Source of the DNA: Marivita sp051859345
GTDB lineage: Bacteria > Pseudomonadota > Alphaproteobacteria > Rhodobacterales > Rhodobacteraceae
DNA length: 64,000 nucleotides
NCBI RefSeq assembly: GCF_051859345.1
Contig: NZ_JBHYFV010000011.1
Location: 1-64,000, forward strand
Direction: 5' to 3'
The position numbers and the translations under genes are program-made. Position 1 is the first letter of the stretch. Each line of letters starts with the position of its first letter. The notes under the pieces are model-generated. The model was not told the origin of the DNA. It made no database searches and worked only from the letters and a program-made list of their open reading frames with translations. Below, one piece after another: positions 40,494 to 49,219 of this stretch.

Positions 40494-41675
40494 TTAGGCG
40501 ACGGCAAAGCGCAGCAGCTTGATCGCGGCAAAATCGCTCACATCCCCGCCCACACGCTTGGTCGCGTAGAACAACACATGCGGCTTGGCGCTGAACGGAT
40601 CACGCAACACCCGAAGATCAGGACGTTCGGCAATCGTGTAGCCCGCGCGGAAATCGCCAAAGGCAATCGCATCAGCCCCCGTCCCGATGTCCGGCATGTC
40701 CTCGGCGATCAGCACCGGATAGCCCAGCAGACGCGCAGGCTCGCCCGACGTGAACCCGTCCGACCAAAGGTGGCGCCCATCGGCATCCTTCAGCTTGCGC
40801 AGCGTCCCGGCCGTCTTCGAGTTCAGCACAAATGCCGCATTGGCGCGGTATTCCGCCCCCAGCGCGTAGACCAGCTCGATCAGCGCGTCACCATTGCCGA
40901 TGTCGCCGTCCACGCCCGTCGGCACATAGCCAAGGTTGCCCCAGGTCCAGACATCATTGTCCACCGCTCCGTGGTTCAGGATACCACGCGGCTTGTCATT
41001 GCCGTCACCGGTGATGAAGGCTCCTGCCTCGGCACGCGAAAACGTGTCCGCGATCCGGCCCGCAAGCCAGGTCTCGATATCAAACGCCGTGTCGTCCAGC
41101 AGGCGCTGACTGGCCTTTGGCATCGCGCTCAGCTCGTGCAGCTTGATCGAAATGCGGTCGATGGTAGGCGTGCCGGTTTCGGTGCGCGCACCGATCTCGT
41201 CGGCCCAGCCCGCGCCGGTATCGCCCTGGTCGATCAGCACGTCATAGCTCGACGCCTCGACATTCACGACCGACGCCACCGCGCGCAGCGAGGCGCTGCT
41301 CTTCAGCACACCCTGGATGGTGTCCGATGTCACAGGATCGATCAGGAACCCGCCATCGCCGTTCACCACGGTGGACATGGATTTCACGTCCAGCTCCAAC
41401 CCGCGCAACGCATCGTCATCGCCGGTGCGCAGATAGGCGTCAAACGCCTGGTAATGCACGTCTTGGGTCTTCACACCACCCGCCAGCGCAGGACGCCCCG
41501 CATAGGCTGTCTTTCGATCAATCATGGTCATTCGCTTTTCCTGTTCCTGTAGCTTTGTTTCGAAGTCGTCGCGCTGTCGGCGCATGTCGCCCACCAGCCC
41601 CGCAAGGGCCGCACCCACCTGGGTGAACGGAGACAGATCTTCCCCGCTCCGCGACGTTGTCCCGGTCTCACTCAT
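40494..41675 (-). CDS. GTA major capsid protein, HK97 fold (ORFG5)
   Basis: A 393-aa HK97-type capsid protein. Residues 1-100 form the helical delta/scaffold domain probably removed by the g4 protease (LAGLVGDMRRQRDDFETKLQEQEKRMTMIDRK). The mature body reads STVVNGDGGFLIDPVTSDTIQGVLKSSASLRAVASVVNVEAS and GYPVLIAEDMPDIGTGADAIAFGDFRAGYTI...FYATKRVGGDV. ATG 41675 is the family start; the frame open to 41843 is not used. Confidence 0.94.
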   Translation of the reverse strand: MSETGTTSRSGEDLSPFTQVGAALAGLVGDMRRQRDDFETKLQEQEKRMTMIDRKTAYAGRPALAGGVKTQDVHYQAFDAYLRTGDDDALRGLELDVKSMSTVVNGDGGFLIDPVTSDTIQGVLKSSASLRAVASVVNVEASSYDVLIDQGDTGAGWADEIGARTETGTPTIDRISIKLHELSAMPKASQRLLDDTAFDIETWLAGRIADTFSRAEAGAFITGDGNDKPRGILNHGAVDNDVWTWGNLGYVPTGVDGDIGNGDALIELVYALGAEYRANAAFVLNSKTAGTLRKLKDADGRHLWSDGFTSGEPARLLGYPVLIAEDMPDIGTGADAIAFGDFRAGYTIAERPDLRVLRDPFSAKPHVLFYATKRVGGDVSDFAAIKLLRFAVA

Positions 41676-41704
41676 CCCGATTTTCCCATCTCTGAAGGGT
41701 GGCC

Positions 41705-42247
41705 CTAGCCGTCCACCAATGTCCGGCGCGCCTCTTCGATCAGGCGTGCCATCTCCCGCAGATCCGCCATTTCGGGGGGCTCCCCCTTGGCTGCAACCCG
41801 CGCACTGGGCAGCATCGGAAAGGTCACCAGCGACACCTCCCACAGCTCCAGTTCCGTCAGAACCCTGCGGCCCTGCTTGTCCTTCGTCGCGGCTTTGGTG
41901 CGATAGCCAATCGACAACCCGTCAATCGCCCCCGCCGCCACCAGCGCCGCCGCTTCCCGACCACGCGCCACGGTGTCCAGAAGACGCCCCTTCACGTACA
42001 AACCGACATCGTCCTCGCGCACCTCGTCCCAGATGCCGATGGGCTGCGCCGGATCATGCTGCCACAGCATCTTCACCGCTCGGCCACTTTCGGCCAACCG
42101 CTTCAAAGACGCCGCATAAGCTCCTGTTGCGACGACATCATTGCCCTGATCACACTGCCCGAACCGCGACGCATAGCCTTCGATCACGCAGCCATCCGTG
42201 ACCGTGATATCCGCGTCGAACCGGCAGAATTTCCGTTCCAAATCCAT
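41705..42247 (-). CDS. GTA prohead (capsid maturation) protease (ORFG4)
   Basis: HK97-family prohead protease, 180 aa from ATG 42247 (MDLERKFCRFDADI). Marks: VIEGYASRFGQCDQGNDVV, LWQHDPAQPIGIWDE carrying the catalytic His, and DGLSIGYRTK with the catalytic Ser. GAGGGAG is six bases before 42247; ATG 42262, overlapping the g3.5 stop, is an alternative. It cleaves the capsid delta domain. Confidence 0.92.
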   Translation of the reverse strand: MDLERKFCRFDADITVTDGCVIEGYASRFGQCDQGNDVVATGAYAASLKRLAESGRAVKMLWQHDPAQPIGIWDEVREDDVGLYVKGRLLDTVARGREAAALVAAGAIDGLSIGYRTKAATKDKQGRRVLTELELWEVSLVTFPMLPSARVAAKGEPPEMADLREMARLIEEARRTLVDG

Positions 42248-42258
42248 CCCAAACTCCC

Positions 42259-42486
42259 TCATGGCGTCACCTGAACAAACTTCAGAAACACATCCGCCAG
42301 CACCGCCGCCGCGACGCCATAGACTGCCAGCCAAACCCGCCGCTCCAACCGTTCGATCAACGCCTCGATCCGGTCCAACCGCCCCGAGATGCCCTCGAAA
42401 CGCAACTGCGTGACCCGCTCATGACCCTCCAGCTTCAGCGCAGGCGCGCAGTCGAACGGTTCGTACCCTCCGCGCCCCTCACTCAT
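42259..42486 (-). CDS. GTA head formation protein, RCAP_rcc01685-type (ORFG3.5)
   Basis: A 75-aa protein between portal and protease: acidic N-terminus, a coiled-coil-like helix (GISGRLDRIEALIERLERRV), then a C-terminal membrane-like helix (WLAVYGVAAAVLADVFLKFV). Position and topology match the small head-formation gene of R. capsulatus GTA. Start overlaps the portal stop by 8 bp. Confidence 0.82.
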   Translation of the reverse strand: MSEGRGGYEPFDCAPALKLEGHERVTQLRFEGISGRLDRIEALIERLERRVWLAVYGVAAAVLADVFLKFVQVTP

Positions 42487-43654
42487 CGGCAAGCACCGGC
42501 AAGCCCAGCAGCGCGCGCTTTTCAGCCGCGGTCAGAAACTCCGCCCGCGCCACCCGCGCCCATTGCGCATCGCGCTCCGCCGCCAGCGCGGGCACCTGGT
42601 CAAGATCGGGCTTGAGCACCAAATCCTGCCCGACATGCTGCGACAGCCACGCACTCAAAGCCGCCGTCACCCGTGACACCAGCGGCAACACCGTCAGCCG
42701 GTAAAACGCCCGGTGCGCCTCGGCATAATTGGCAAACGTCGCCTCGCCGGGAATCCCCAACAGCATCGGAGGCACCCCGAACGCCACCGCGATTTCGCGC
42801 GCCGCCGCCTCCTTGGTCTTCTGGAACTCCATGTCCGACGGGGAAAACCCCATCGGCTTCCAATCCAGCCCACCTTCCAGCAACATCGGCCGCCCGGCAT
42901 TGCGCGCACCCATGTGATGGCTCTCGATCTCCTCGACCAGCCGGTCATACTGATCCGACCCCATCCCCGACACACCATCCGTGCCGCGATAGACAATCGC
43001 CCCCGAAGGCCGCGCCGCATTGTCCAACAACCCCTTCGACCAGCGCGACGCCGCGTTGTGCACGTCCAGCGCCTGCGCCGCCGCCACCATCGGGCTCAAC
43101 CCGTAGTGATCATCCTGCGGATGAAACGCTTTCACATGGCAGACAGGCCGCGCGCCCTCGCCCATCTCGAACCGGTGCGATTTGCCGCCGACCCCGTACT
43201 CATAGGCCACCGGCCACCCATCCGGCCCCGGCACCAGCTTCATCCGGTCAGATCGCAGTACATGCAGCTCGCCAGGCACGCTGCCGGCACCCACTGCTTC
43301 GAAGTACCCATCCCCGGACAAGAGCAACTGCCCGTAGAACGCCTCGAACAATTCCGCCTGCCCCTGCGCCGTGTTCGGCCTGCGCAACAGGTCCAAAAGC
43401 GGATGCATCTCATAGCGCTGCGCCTGGTCCTGCAACACCAGCGGAACCGCCGCGCCCGCCTCTGCGATCAGCTTGACCGCCCGAAATCCCACCGGGTTCC
43501 CAGTGAACCCCGTCCGCGTCAAAGACGCCGTATCCCGCGCCGACCACGCCACGCGGCCCATGTTCTGCCACGCCACAACCGGCCCCGTCGCACTGGCCTT
43601 GGCCTCGATCCCGGCCTCTTTCTTGCGTCCCTGCCGAAAGATGTCCCACACCAT
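42479..43654 (-). CDS. GTA portal protein (ORFG3)
   Basis: A 391-aa HK97-type portal protein. From ATG 43654 (MVWDIFRQGRKKEAGIEAKA...) through TRTGFTGNPVGFRAVKLIAEAGAAVPLVL, QAELFEAFYGQLLLSGDGYFEAV, HYGLSPMVAAAQALDVHNAASRWSKGLLDNAARPSGAIVY and VPPMLLGIPGEATFANYAEAHRAFYRLTVLPL. AGGAG lies ten bases before ATG 43654; ATG 43663 is too close to it. It forms the dodecameric DNA entry ring. A 268-bp gap separates it from g2. Confidence 0.93.
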   Translation of the reverse strand: MVWDIFRQGRKKEAGIEAKASATGPVVAWQNMGRVAWSARDTASLTRTGFTGNPVGFRAVKLIAEAGAAVPLVLQDQAQRYEMHPLLDLLRRPNTAQGQAELFEAFYGQLLLSGDGYFEAVGAGSVPGELHVLRSDRMKLVPGPDGWPVAYEYGVGGKSHRFEMGEGARPVCHVKAFHPQDDHYGLSPMVAAAQALDVHNAASRWSKGLLDNAARPSGAIVYRGTDGVSGMGSDQYDRLVEEIESHHMGARNAGRPMLLEGGLDWKPMGFSPSDMEFQKTKEAAAREIAVAFGVPPMLLGIPGEATFANYAEAHRAFYRLTVLPLVSRVTAALSAWLSQHVGQDLVLKPDLDQVPALAAERDAQWARVARAEFLTAAEKRALLGLPVLADE

Positions 43655-43922
43655 GCTGCCCATGCTCCTCGCAAATCCCGTTTCGTTTCCGGCGCGGCCG
43701 GAAAGGTCTCTCGAACCCTTCCGACCGGCCATGTGCCAAAGACCCAAGCCCACAGGTCTCTGGCGCCCCCAGACACGGCTCCCTCGTCCGCAGCCCGCCG
43801 CATCGCAAGGCCCCGCTCCCAAATCACCGTTCCGTCAAATTCCGTGACGCGCTCCTGACCGCGCCTTCCGATGAAACCAACCTAACCGGCAAAGGTTAAC
43901 GGCTGGAAACCATACCGTGCGG
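43655..43922 (-). other. Unassigned 268-bp gap in the GTA operon between terminase and portal
   Basis: On the minus (transcribed) strand the gap is rich in inverted repeats (for example GTCTGG/CCAGAGAC around 43760) and has an open frame running into the portal from about 43822. No family match and no strong ribosome site was found except the portal's AGGAG. It may hold an mRNA leader or stabilising structure. Confidence 0.5.
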
Positions 43923-45290
43923 TCATCGGCGCAACGTCCGAACCCGCGGAACACGCCACTCCGCCGCCCGCGCGATCACCAGATCGGTCAGCGCCCAGAC
44001 CAACGCATCCAGTCGGTCCGGCGACCCCGTTCCCTGGTATCCCAGCCGCGTCATCTGGCACATCTCATCCTCCAGCGCGTCAAATGCCCCGTAATGCGCC
44101 ACGCGCCCCTGCTCGTACAAAGCCGCCACCGGCTCGGCCCGCGCCGCCTTGGACCGCGATGCATGCACCCGCACCACCGGTACCATCGGATCGACCTGCC
44201 GCAACACGGCCTCGACCATGTCACCACCCTGGTTGACCTCGGCCACCAGCGCATGCGCACCCCAGCGCTCCATCGCCGTGATCGCCCGCCGCGCCCAGAC
44301 CAGAGGCGACACACCCTGCACGGTGCAATCCTCCAGCACCACCGCCCGCCAATCCTGCGGCGGCCCGTCCGTGACCACCCCGGCCACGACGATCCCGCAG
44401 GCATCCGATCCCTTGCCGCTGCTTGCGGTCGGATCAACCGCCACCACGATCCGGTCAAACGCCGGAAGCACGGAACACCGCGCCCGCTCCAACGCCTCCA
44501 TCGACCAAAGCGCACCTTCGGCTTGATCCAGCAAATCCCCGTCAAGTTCCTGCCGCCCCAACCGCGTGCCCGCATAGCGCGCCCGCACCTCGTCCAGAAA
44601 CGACGACGCCAGATAGGCCCGGTTCGCCTCGGTCGGCGCACGCGTCACAACGGTGGACGGCGCTGCCAACAAACCCTTCAGAACACTCACATTCCGCGGT
44701 GTTGTCGTCACACAAACCCGCGGATGCGACCCCAGTCGCAGCGTGAACTGCAACATGTCCCACGCCTCCTGCGCGCGCTTCCACTTGGCCAATTCATCCA
44801 CCCACGCGCCGTCAAACTGCGGTCCGCGCAAACTCTCCGGATCATGCGCCGAACACGCCACAGCCTCGGCCCCGTTGGGCCAGCGCAGCATCCGCCGCGT
44901 CGCAAGCCATTCGGGCCGCCGATCAGGTGGCGAACAAGCCATGATCCCGCTGTCGCCAAAGATCATCACCTCGCGCACCTGATCCAACGTTTCGCCCACC
45001 AGCGCCACGCGGCGGGCAGCACCCTTGTCCAATGGCCGCGATCCCTCGACCATGGACCGCACCCATTCGGCACCGGCGCGGGTTTTCCCCGCGCCGCGCC
45101 CACCAAGGATCACCCACGACCGCCAGTCCCCCTCTGGGGGCAACTGGTGCGGATGCGCCCAGAACTCGAACAGGTAGGGCAGCGCCAGAAGCGCCCCATC
45201 CACCTCTTCAAGACTGCTCAGGAACGCGTCCTTCTCGGCAACACTGGCGAAGGCGATCAAGTCGGCACCCGACCGCAACCCGCGCCGCAT
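43923..45290 (-). CDS. GTA terminase large subunit (ORFG2)
   Basis: DNA-packaging ATPase/nuclease. Motifs: LALPYLFEFWAHPHQLPPEGDW, Walker A GGRGAGKTRAGAEWVRSM, REVMIFGDSGIMACSPPDRRPEWLATRRMLRWPNGAEAV, SLRGPQFDGAWVDELAKW (Walker B DELA), and nuclease-domain acidic residues (VVAVDPTASSGKGSDACGIVV). The frame is open to 45347 (TTG start with GGAGG), but that lies inside g1; ATG 45290 is listed. GTG 45203, just after the g1 stop, is also possible. It packages about 4 kb of host DNA headful in RcGTA. Confidence 0.9.
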   Translation of the reverse strand: MRRGLRSGADLIAFASVAEKDAFLSSLEEVDGALLALPYLFEFWAHPHQLPPEGDWRSWVILGGRGAGKTRAGAEWVRSMVEGSRPLDKGAARRVALVGETLDQVREVMIFGDSGIMACSPPDRRPEWLATRRMLRWPNGAEAVACSAHDPESLRGPQFDGAWVDELAKWKRAQEAWDMLQFTLRLGSHPRVCVTTTPRNVSVLKGLLAAPSTVVTRAPTEANRAYLASSFLDEVRARYAGTRLGRQELDGDLLDQAEGALWSMEALERARCSVLPAFDRIVVAVDPTASSGKGSDACGIVVAGVVTDGPPQDWRAVVLEDCTVQGVSPLVWARRAITAMERWGAHALVAEVNQGGDMVEAVLRQVDPMVPVVRVHASRSKAARAEPVAALYEQGRVAHYGAFDALEDEMCQMTRLGYQGTGSPDRLDALVWALTDLVIARAAEWRVPRVRTLRR

Positions 45291-45555
45291 CGAGGTCAAG
45301 CCCGTAAGCCCCTTCAATGGCGGCATGTTCTCGGCGATGTCTTTCAATCTGAACCTCCGTATCCTTGGCGTGTTTCAGCCAGGCCCGCAATTCGGACAGC
45401 GCCTTGGCTGCCTCGGTTGCCGTGCCCGTTTCTCCGGCCTCCACCTTGCTGCGCAGGGCTGCCACCATCTCGCGGATGGTGCGCAACTCCTGCGCAATGG
45501 CATCGCGCTCTGTCTCAAGCGCGCTGCCCGTTTCTTCTGCAGTGATCAAAACCAT
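45208..45555 (-). CDS. GTA small terminase (ORFG1)
   Basis: A 115-aa, strongly helical protein from ATG 45555 (MVLITAEETGSALETERDAIAQELRTIREMVAALRSKVEAGETGTATEAAKAL...) ending VGCRLDRLRQCCREGRVPEQS. Position before the large terminase and helical content match g1 of the RcGTA cluster, the DNA-recognition subunit. GGAGGCAGGG precedes ATG 45555. Its 3' part overlaps the listed start of g2 by 83 bp, in another frame. Confidence 0.85.
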   Translation of the reverse strand: MVLITAEETGSALETERDAIAQELRTIREMVAALRSKVEAGETGTATEAAKALSELRAWLKHAKDTEVQIERHRREHAAIEGAYGLDLDAARVAVGCRLDRLRQCCREGRVPEQS

Positions 45556-45638
45556 GCGATCCCTGCCTCCTGTGCTGAATGGATCTCCGTCCATCGACGC
45601 ACCGGCAGGCCACGGGATACCCCGCAACCTTTTGATGC

Positions 45639-45667
45639 CTAGCAGGCACGAAGCAATAGACCGTCAA
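45639..45667 (-). promoter_or_regulatory. Candidate sigma70-like promoter of the GTA cluster
   Basis: On the minus strand, TTGACG (-35, 45667-45662), 17-bp spacer, TGCTAG (weak -10, 45644-45639), about 85 bp before the g1 start. The 245-bp region 45556-45800 has no other gene. In Rhodobacter the cluster is switched on by GafA; no GafA site could be recognised here. Confidence 0.3.
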
Positions 45668-45800
45668 TGAGGAAAGAAGCGCCTAACGCGCCGCGCGGAG
45701 GTTTAAGACCTCGGCAAGACCTCGCTCCGAAAGGCACAAAACCCATGAGCAGGTCACAAATTGAAGTGATTCAGGCATTCTTAACCACTACGAGCGCGGC

Positions 45801-46544
45801 TCAGAAAATCCCCCGCCGCAGCAGGTTCAGCCCAAGGACCAGGAAGACGTACAGCACCAGCTTGCGGAAACTCTCATTCGAAAACCGCGACCGCAACCGC
45901 GCCCCCAACGTGAAGCCCAGCAATGTCGGCAGGATCAGCAGCAAAGACACCATGCCCAGCTCGGGTGTCACCAGCCCTTGCTGCACATAAGCCACGGCAA
46001 AGGGCACACCGCCGACGAACAACAACAGGCCCGTCGCCCGGACAAACTCGTCCTTGGGCACCTGCCGCGCGCTCATATACATGATGACAGGCGCAATCCA
46101 GACCCCGGACAGCCCGCCCAGAATGCCCGCAAGATTGCCAAAGACGAATTGCGCAAGCGTGTCGAACCGATCCGGAATGCGCGGCATGACAAAGCGCAGA
46201 TTCAAAACCGCGAAAGACACGATGGACAAGCCAAGCGCAAGAAAGATCACCCGGTCCGACAGATCGGCAGAAAGCCATACCGTCAGGAACACGCTCACGC
46301 CCAGCGAGATCGCAAACACCCAATAGCGCGAAATCGCGCCGCGCAGATCGCCCATCGTCCAGATCTGCCAGGCGTTCGACGCAATGATCGGGCCCAGCCC
46401 CATCGCGATCGCCGTGCGCGGGTCAATGACCATGGTCAACATGCTGATCGCCGCCGTGGGCAACCCGATGCCCACGAGCCCCTTGACCGACCCGGCAATG
46501 ACAAACACCACTGCGCCGATAAGCAGAAAGTCGATCATCCCCAT
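45801..46544 (-). CDS. TSUP/TauE-SafE family sulfite/anion exporter-like permease
   Basis: A 247-aa integral membrane protein with about 7-8 segments (IDFLLIGAVVFVIAGSVKGLVGIGLPTAAI with the TauE G-x-G pattern, ISLGVSVFLTVWLSADL, VIFLALGLSIVSFAVL, FGNLAGILGGLSGVWIAPVIMYMSARQVPKDEFVRATGLLLFVG, LGMVSLLLILPTLLGFTLGARL, KLVLYVFLVLGLNLL). The family exports sulfite, sulfoacetate or other small anions; substrate unknown. Same strand as GTA, 245 bp upstream of it, and downstream of mltG. Confidence 0.85.
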   Translation of the reverse strand: MGMIDFLLIGAVVFVIAGSVKGLVGIGLPTAAISMLTMVIDPRTAIAMGLGPIIASNAWQIWTMGDLRGAISRYWVFAISLGVSVFLTVWLSADLSDRVIFLALGLSIVSFAVLNLRFVMPRIPDRFDTLAQFVFGNLAGILGGLSGVWIAPVIMYMSARQVPKDEFVRATGLLLFVGGVPFAVAYVQQGLVTPELGMVSLLLILPTLLGFTLGARLRSRFSNESFRKLVLYVFLVLGLNLLRRGIF

Positions 46545-46575
46545 CCCGAGGACACCCCGTCAGGAAAAGGCAGGC

Positions 46576-47736
46576 TCAATTCTCCCGCTGCGCTTCAAGC
46601 GCCCGATACGCCGCGACATTCTCGTTATGCTCGGCCAGAGTTTCCGCGAAGTTGTGTCCATCGGATGGATCAAGAGTCTTGGCGACAAAGAAAATGTACC
46701 CGGTATCATCCGGGTTCAACGCCGCCTCGATACTGGCGCGGCCCGGATTGGCAATCGGGGTCGGCGGCAGCCCGTCGATCACATAGGTGTTCCAAGGCGT
46801 CTCGCGCCGCAGTTCGCTCTGCCGCAACCCACGCCCCAACACACCTTCACCCTTGGTGATGCCATAGATCACCGTCGGGTCGGTCTGAAGCCGGATGCCT
46901 TGCTCCAGACGGTTGTTGAACACACTGGACACGAGGAAGCGTTCCTCCGGCGTGCCGGTTTCCTTCTCGATGATCGACGCAAGGATCAACGCCTCCTCCG
47001 GGCTGGCCAGGGGCAGCCCATCCTGACGGTTTGACCAGGCCTCGGCCAGAATCCGATCCTGCGCCGACGCCATTCGGGCCAGAAGCTCAGAACGGTTGTC
47101 CCCCGTGCTGATCTCATAGCTGTCCGGAGCAAGCGATCCTTCCGCAGGGGTCTCTTCGATGTCCCCGTCCAGAATGTCGATTTGGCCCAATTCCTGCACG
47201 ATCTGCCAGCTGGTCACACCTTCCGCCAGCGCCACACGATAGCGCGTATCGGTCTCGGCTTTCACGTCAATATATTCCGCCGGAGCTGCGTCCTCTTCCG
47301 GATTGAATTCCGCAATTTCCTCAAACCGCCCCGTCGCCGGATCAAGCTCGCGCACCTGCACCGAGGCACGCGTGATCCCGATACGGTACACCACTTCGGT
47401 CCCACAGGTACTGGCCCCGCCACGCGTCACGATATCCACGATCTGCTCCATCGACGCGCCTTCCGGCACTAGGAACGACCCGGCCTTCAATTCGGACGTC
47501 TTGCCGGCATAATCCGCACCGACCCGCAAAAGCGCCGCACTCGATACAGCACCGTCCCGCGCCAGGTTGTCCGACACCCGCCGGAAATTCGTCCCCCGCT
47601 CGACCTGGACACAGATCGGCTGCTCCAACGGCCCTTCAGAGACATAGGTGTTTTGCGCCCAGATCAGCACACCACCCAGGAGAAAAACCAGAACAACCAG
47701 AAAAGTCAGCGCGTTAGACGCAATATGTCGCCACAT
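46576..47736 (-). CDS. mltG: Endolytic murein transglycosylase MltG
   Basis: A 386-aa bitopic protein: one N-terminal membrane segment (ALTFLVVLVFLLGGVLIWAQ, about 8-27), a LysM-like/YceG N-domain, and the catalytic YceG domain with catalytic Glu in ALILASIIEKETGTPEERFLVSSVFNNRLEQGIRLQTDPTVIYGI, then PWNTYVIDGLPPTPIANPGRASIEAALNP. MltG cuts nascent glycan to end strand elongation. It follows fabF by 3 bp, a pairing frequent in proteobacteria. Confidence 0.95.
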   Translation of the reverse strand: MWRHIASNALTFLVVLVFLLGGVLIWAQNTYVSEGPLEQPICVQVERGTNFRRVSDNLARDGAVSSAALLRVGADYAGKTSELKAGSFLVPEGASMEQIVDIVTRGGASTCGTEVVYRIGITRASVQVRELDPATGRFEEIAEFNPEEDAAPAEYIDVKAETDTRYRVALAEGVTSWQIVQELGQIDILDGDIEETPAEGSLAPDSYEISTGDNRSELLARMASAQDRILAEAWSNRQDGLPLASPEEALILASIIEKETGTPEERFLVSSVFNNRLEQGIRLQTDPTVIYGITKGEGVLGRGLRQSELRRETPWNTYVIDGLPPTPIANPGRASIEAALNPDDTGYIFFVAKTLDPSDGHNFAETLAEHNENVAAYRALEAQREN

Positions 47737-47739
47737 GAT

Positions 47740-49002
47740 CTAGCGGTCCATCCGGCCGAAGACGACGCTGGCATTGGTCCCGCCAAACCCGAAAGAGTTC
47801 GACAACGCATAGGTGATCTCGCGCGCCCGCTTGGCGTTCGGCGCAAGGTCGATCTTGGTTTCGACCGCCGGCGTGTCCAGATTGATCGTCGGAGGCGCCA
47901 CCTGGTCGCGGATCGCAAGGATCGAAAAGATCGCCTCGATCGCCCCCGCAGCCCCCAACAGGTGCCCGGTCGCGGATTTGGTCGACGACATCGTGACCTT
48001 GCCCGCCGCGTCGCCCATCATCCGCTCGACCGCACCCAGCTCGATCACATCTGCCATGGTCGACGTGCCATGCGCGTTGATGTAATCAATATCGGCAGGC
48101 TCGATCCCGGCATTCTTCAGCGCCGCACGCATTGACCGCTCGCCACCTTCCCCATCCTCGGACGGCGCGGTGATGTGATATGCGTCGCCCGACAGACCAT
48201 AGCCACACACTTCGGCATAGATCCGCGCGCCCCGCGCCTTGGCATGCTCGTATTCCTCAAGCACAACGACTCCCGCGCCTTCCCCCATGACGAACCCGTC
48301 GCGGTCCGCATCATAAGGGCGGCTCGCCGCCTTGGGGGTCTCGCTGCGCTTCGTGGACAGCGCCTTGCACGCATTGAACCCGGCAATCCCGATCTCGGAA
48401 ATCGCCGCCTCGGCCCCGCCGGCCACCATCACGTCCGCATCCCCGAAGATGATCAGCCGCGCCGCATCCCCAATGGCATGCGCGCCGGTCGAACAGGCGG
48501 TCACAACCGCATGGTTTGGCCCCTTGAAGCCGTACTTGATCGACACATTCCCCGAAATCAGGTTGATCAACGCGCCGGGAATAAAGAATGGAGACACCCG
48601 CCGTGGCCCCTTGTCGCGGATCAGCAACGCGGTCTCGGCAATCGAATTGAGCCCACCAATGCCCGATCCAATCATCACCCCGGTGCGCAACCGGCTCTCT
48701 TCATCCTCGGGCATCCACCCGGCATCCCGCACCGCCTGATGCGCGGCCGCCATGCCGAACAGGATGAACTCGTCGACCTTGCGCTGCTCTTTCTTGTCAA
48801 GATAGGTGTCCGGATTGAACGTCCCGTCGGATCCGTCCCCATAAGGCACCTCGCAGGCATAATCCGTCGCAAGATGACTGGCATCGAACTTTGAGATCGT
48901 CCCCGCCCCGGACTGCCCGTCCAGAATGCGCGACCAACTCGCCTCGACCCCGTCCGCAAGCGGTGTCACCAATCCCAAGCCCGTCACAACTACTCGACGC
49001 AT
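47740..49002 (-). CDS. fabF: Beta-ketoacyl-ACP synthase II
   Basis: A 420-aa KAS II that elongates acyl-ACP with malonyl-ACP. The catalytic triad is visible: Cys in HAVVTACSTGAHAIGDA, His in INAHGTSTMADVIELGAV, and His in TKSATGHLLGAAGAIEA. The N-terminus MRRVVVTGLGLVTPLADGVEASW fixes the start at ATG 49002. mltG follows; acpP, often the upstream neighbour, is not in this window. Confidence 0.97.
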   Translation of the reverse strand: MRRVVVTGLGLVTPLADGVEASWSRILDGQSGAGTISKFDASHLATDYACEVPYGDGSDGTFNPDTYLDKKEQRKVDEFILFGMAAAHQAVRDAGWMPEDEESRLRTGVMIGSGIGGLNSIAETALLIRDKGPRRVSPFFIPGALINLISGNVSIKYGFKGPNHAVVTACSTGAHAIGDAARLIIFGDADVMVAGGAEAAISEIGIAGFNACKALSTKRSETPKAASRPYDADRDGFVMGEGAGVVVLEEYEHAKARGARIYAEVCGYGLSGDAYHITAPSEDGEGGERSMRAALKNAGIEPADIDYINAHGTSTMADVIELGAVERMMGDAAGKVTMSSTKSATGHLLGAAGAIEAIFSILAIRDQVAPPTINLDTPAVETKIDLAPNAKRAREITYALSNSFGFGGTNASVVFGRMDR

Positions 49003-49097
49003 GGTGTTGCCCTTCCCTCGAATGCTCTTGTCCGCTCTTACCCCGTTCGCGTCGACACCCGCAAGACTCGAGCCGCACAGGCGTCCATTCTTCGCTG

Positions 49098-49219
49098 GTT
49101 TTCAAATATCCAGGGGTCTGGGGCGTCGTCCATTGGACTCGACCCAATGGAGCCCCGATGGACGACCCCAGTGTTTCCGTCAACGCATACACGAAATGCG
49201 TCGACGCATCGTCCGCCTA
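49098..49219. repeat. Diverged hairpin-repeat region, copy E, with palindrome
   Basis: A diverged A-box (GGTTTTCAAATATCCAGGGG) is followed by the inverted repeats GTCGTCCAT/ATGGACGAC and CCATTGG/CCAATGG (49126-49169). The shared module GTGTTTCCGTCA, the palindrome ATGCGTCGACGCAT (49196-49209) and CGTCCGCCTA come next, where the stop of the GT-like gene lies. The last three modules match copy D in order, so this is most likely the same element family. Confidence 0.6.

Noticed and set aside
40578..41552. Plus-strand 324-codon open frame within the capsid region
   Set aside because: Antisense to g5, basic and compositionally biased; no homology.
43519..43827. Minus-strand 102-codon frame across the g2-g3 gap as an extra GTA gene
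   Set aside because: It runs into the portal gene in the wrong frame, is Arg/Trp-rich in the overlap, and shows no family pattern; the gap is listed as unassigned.
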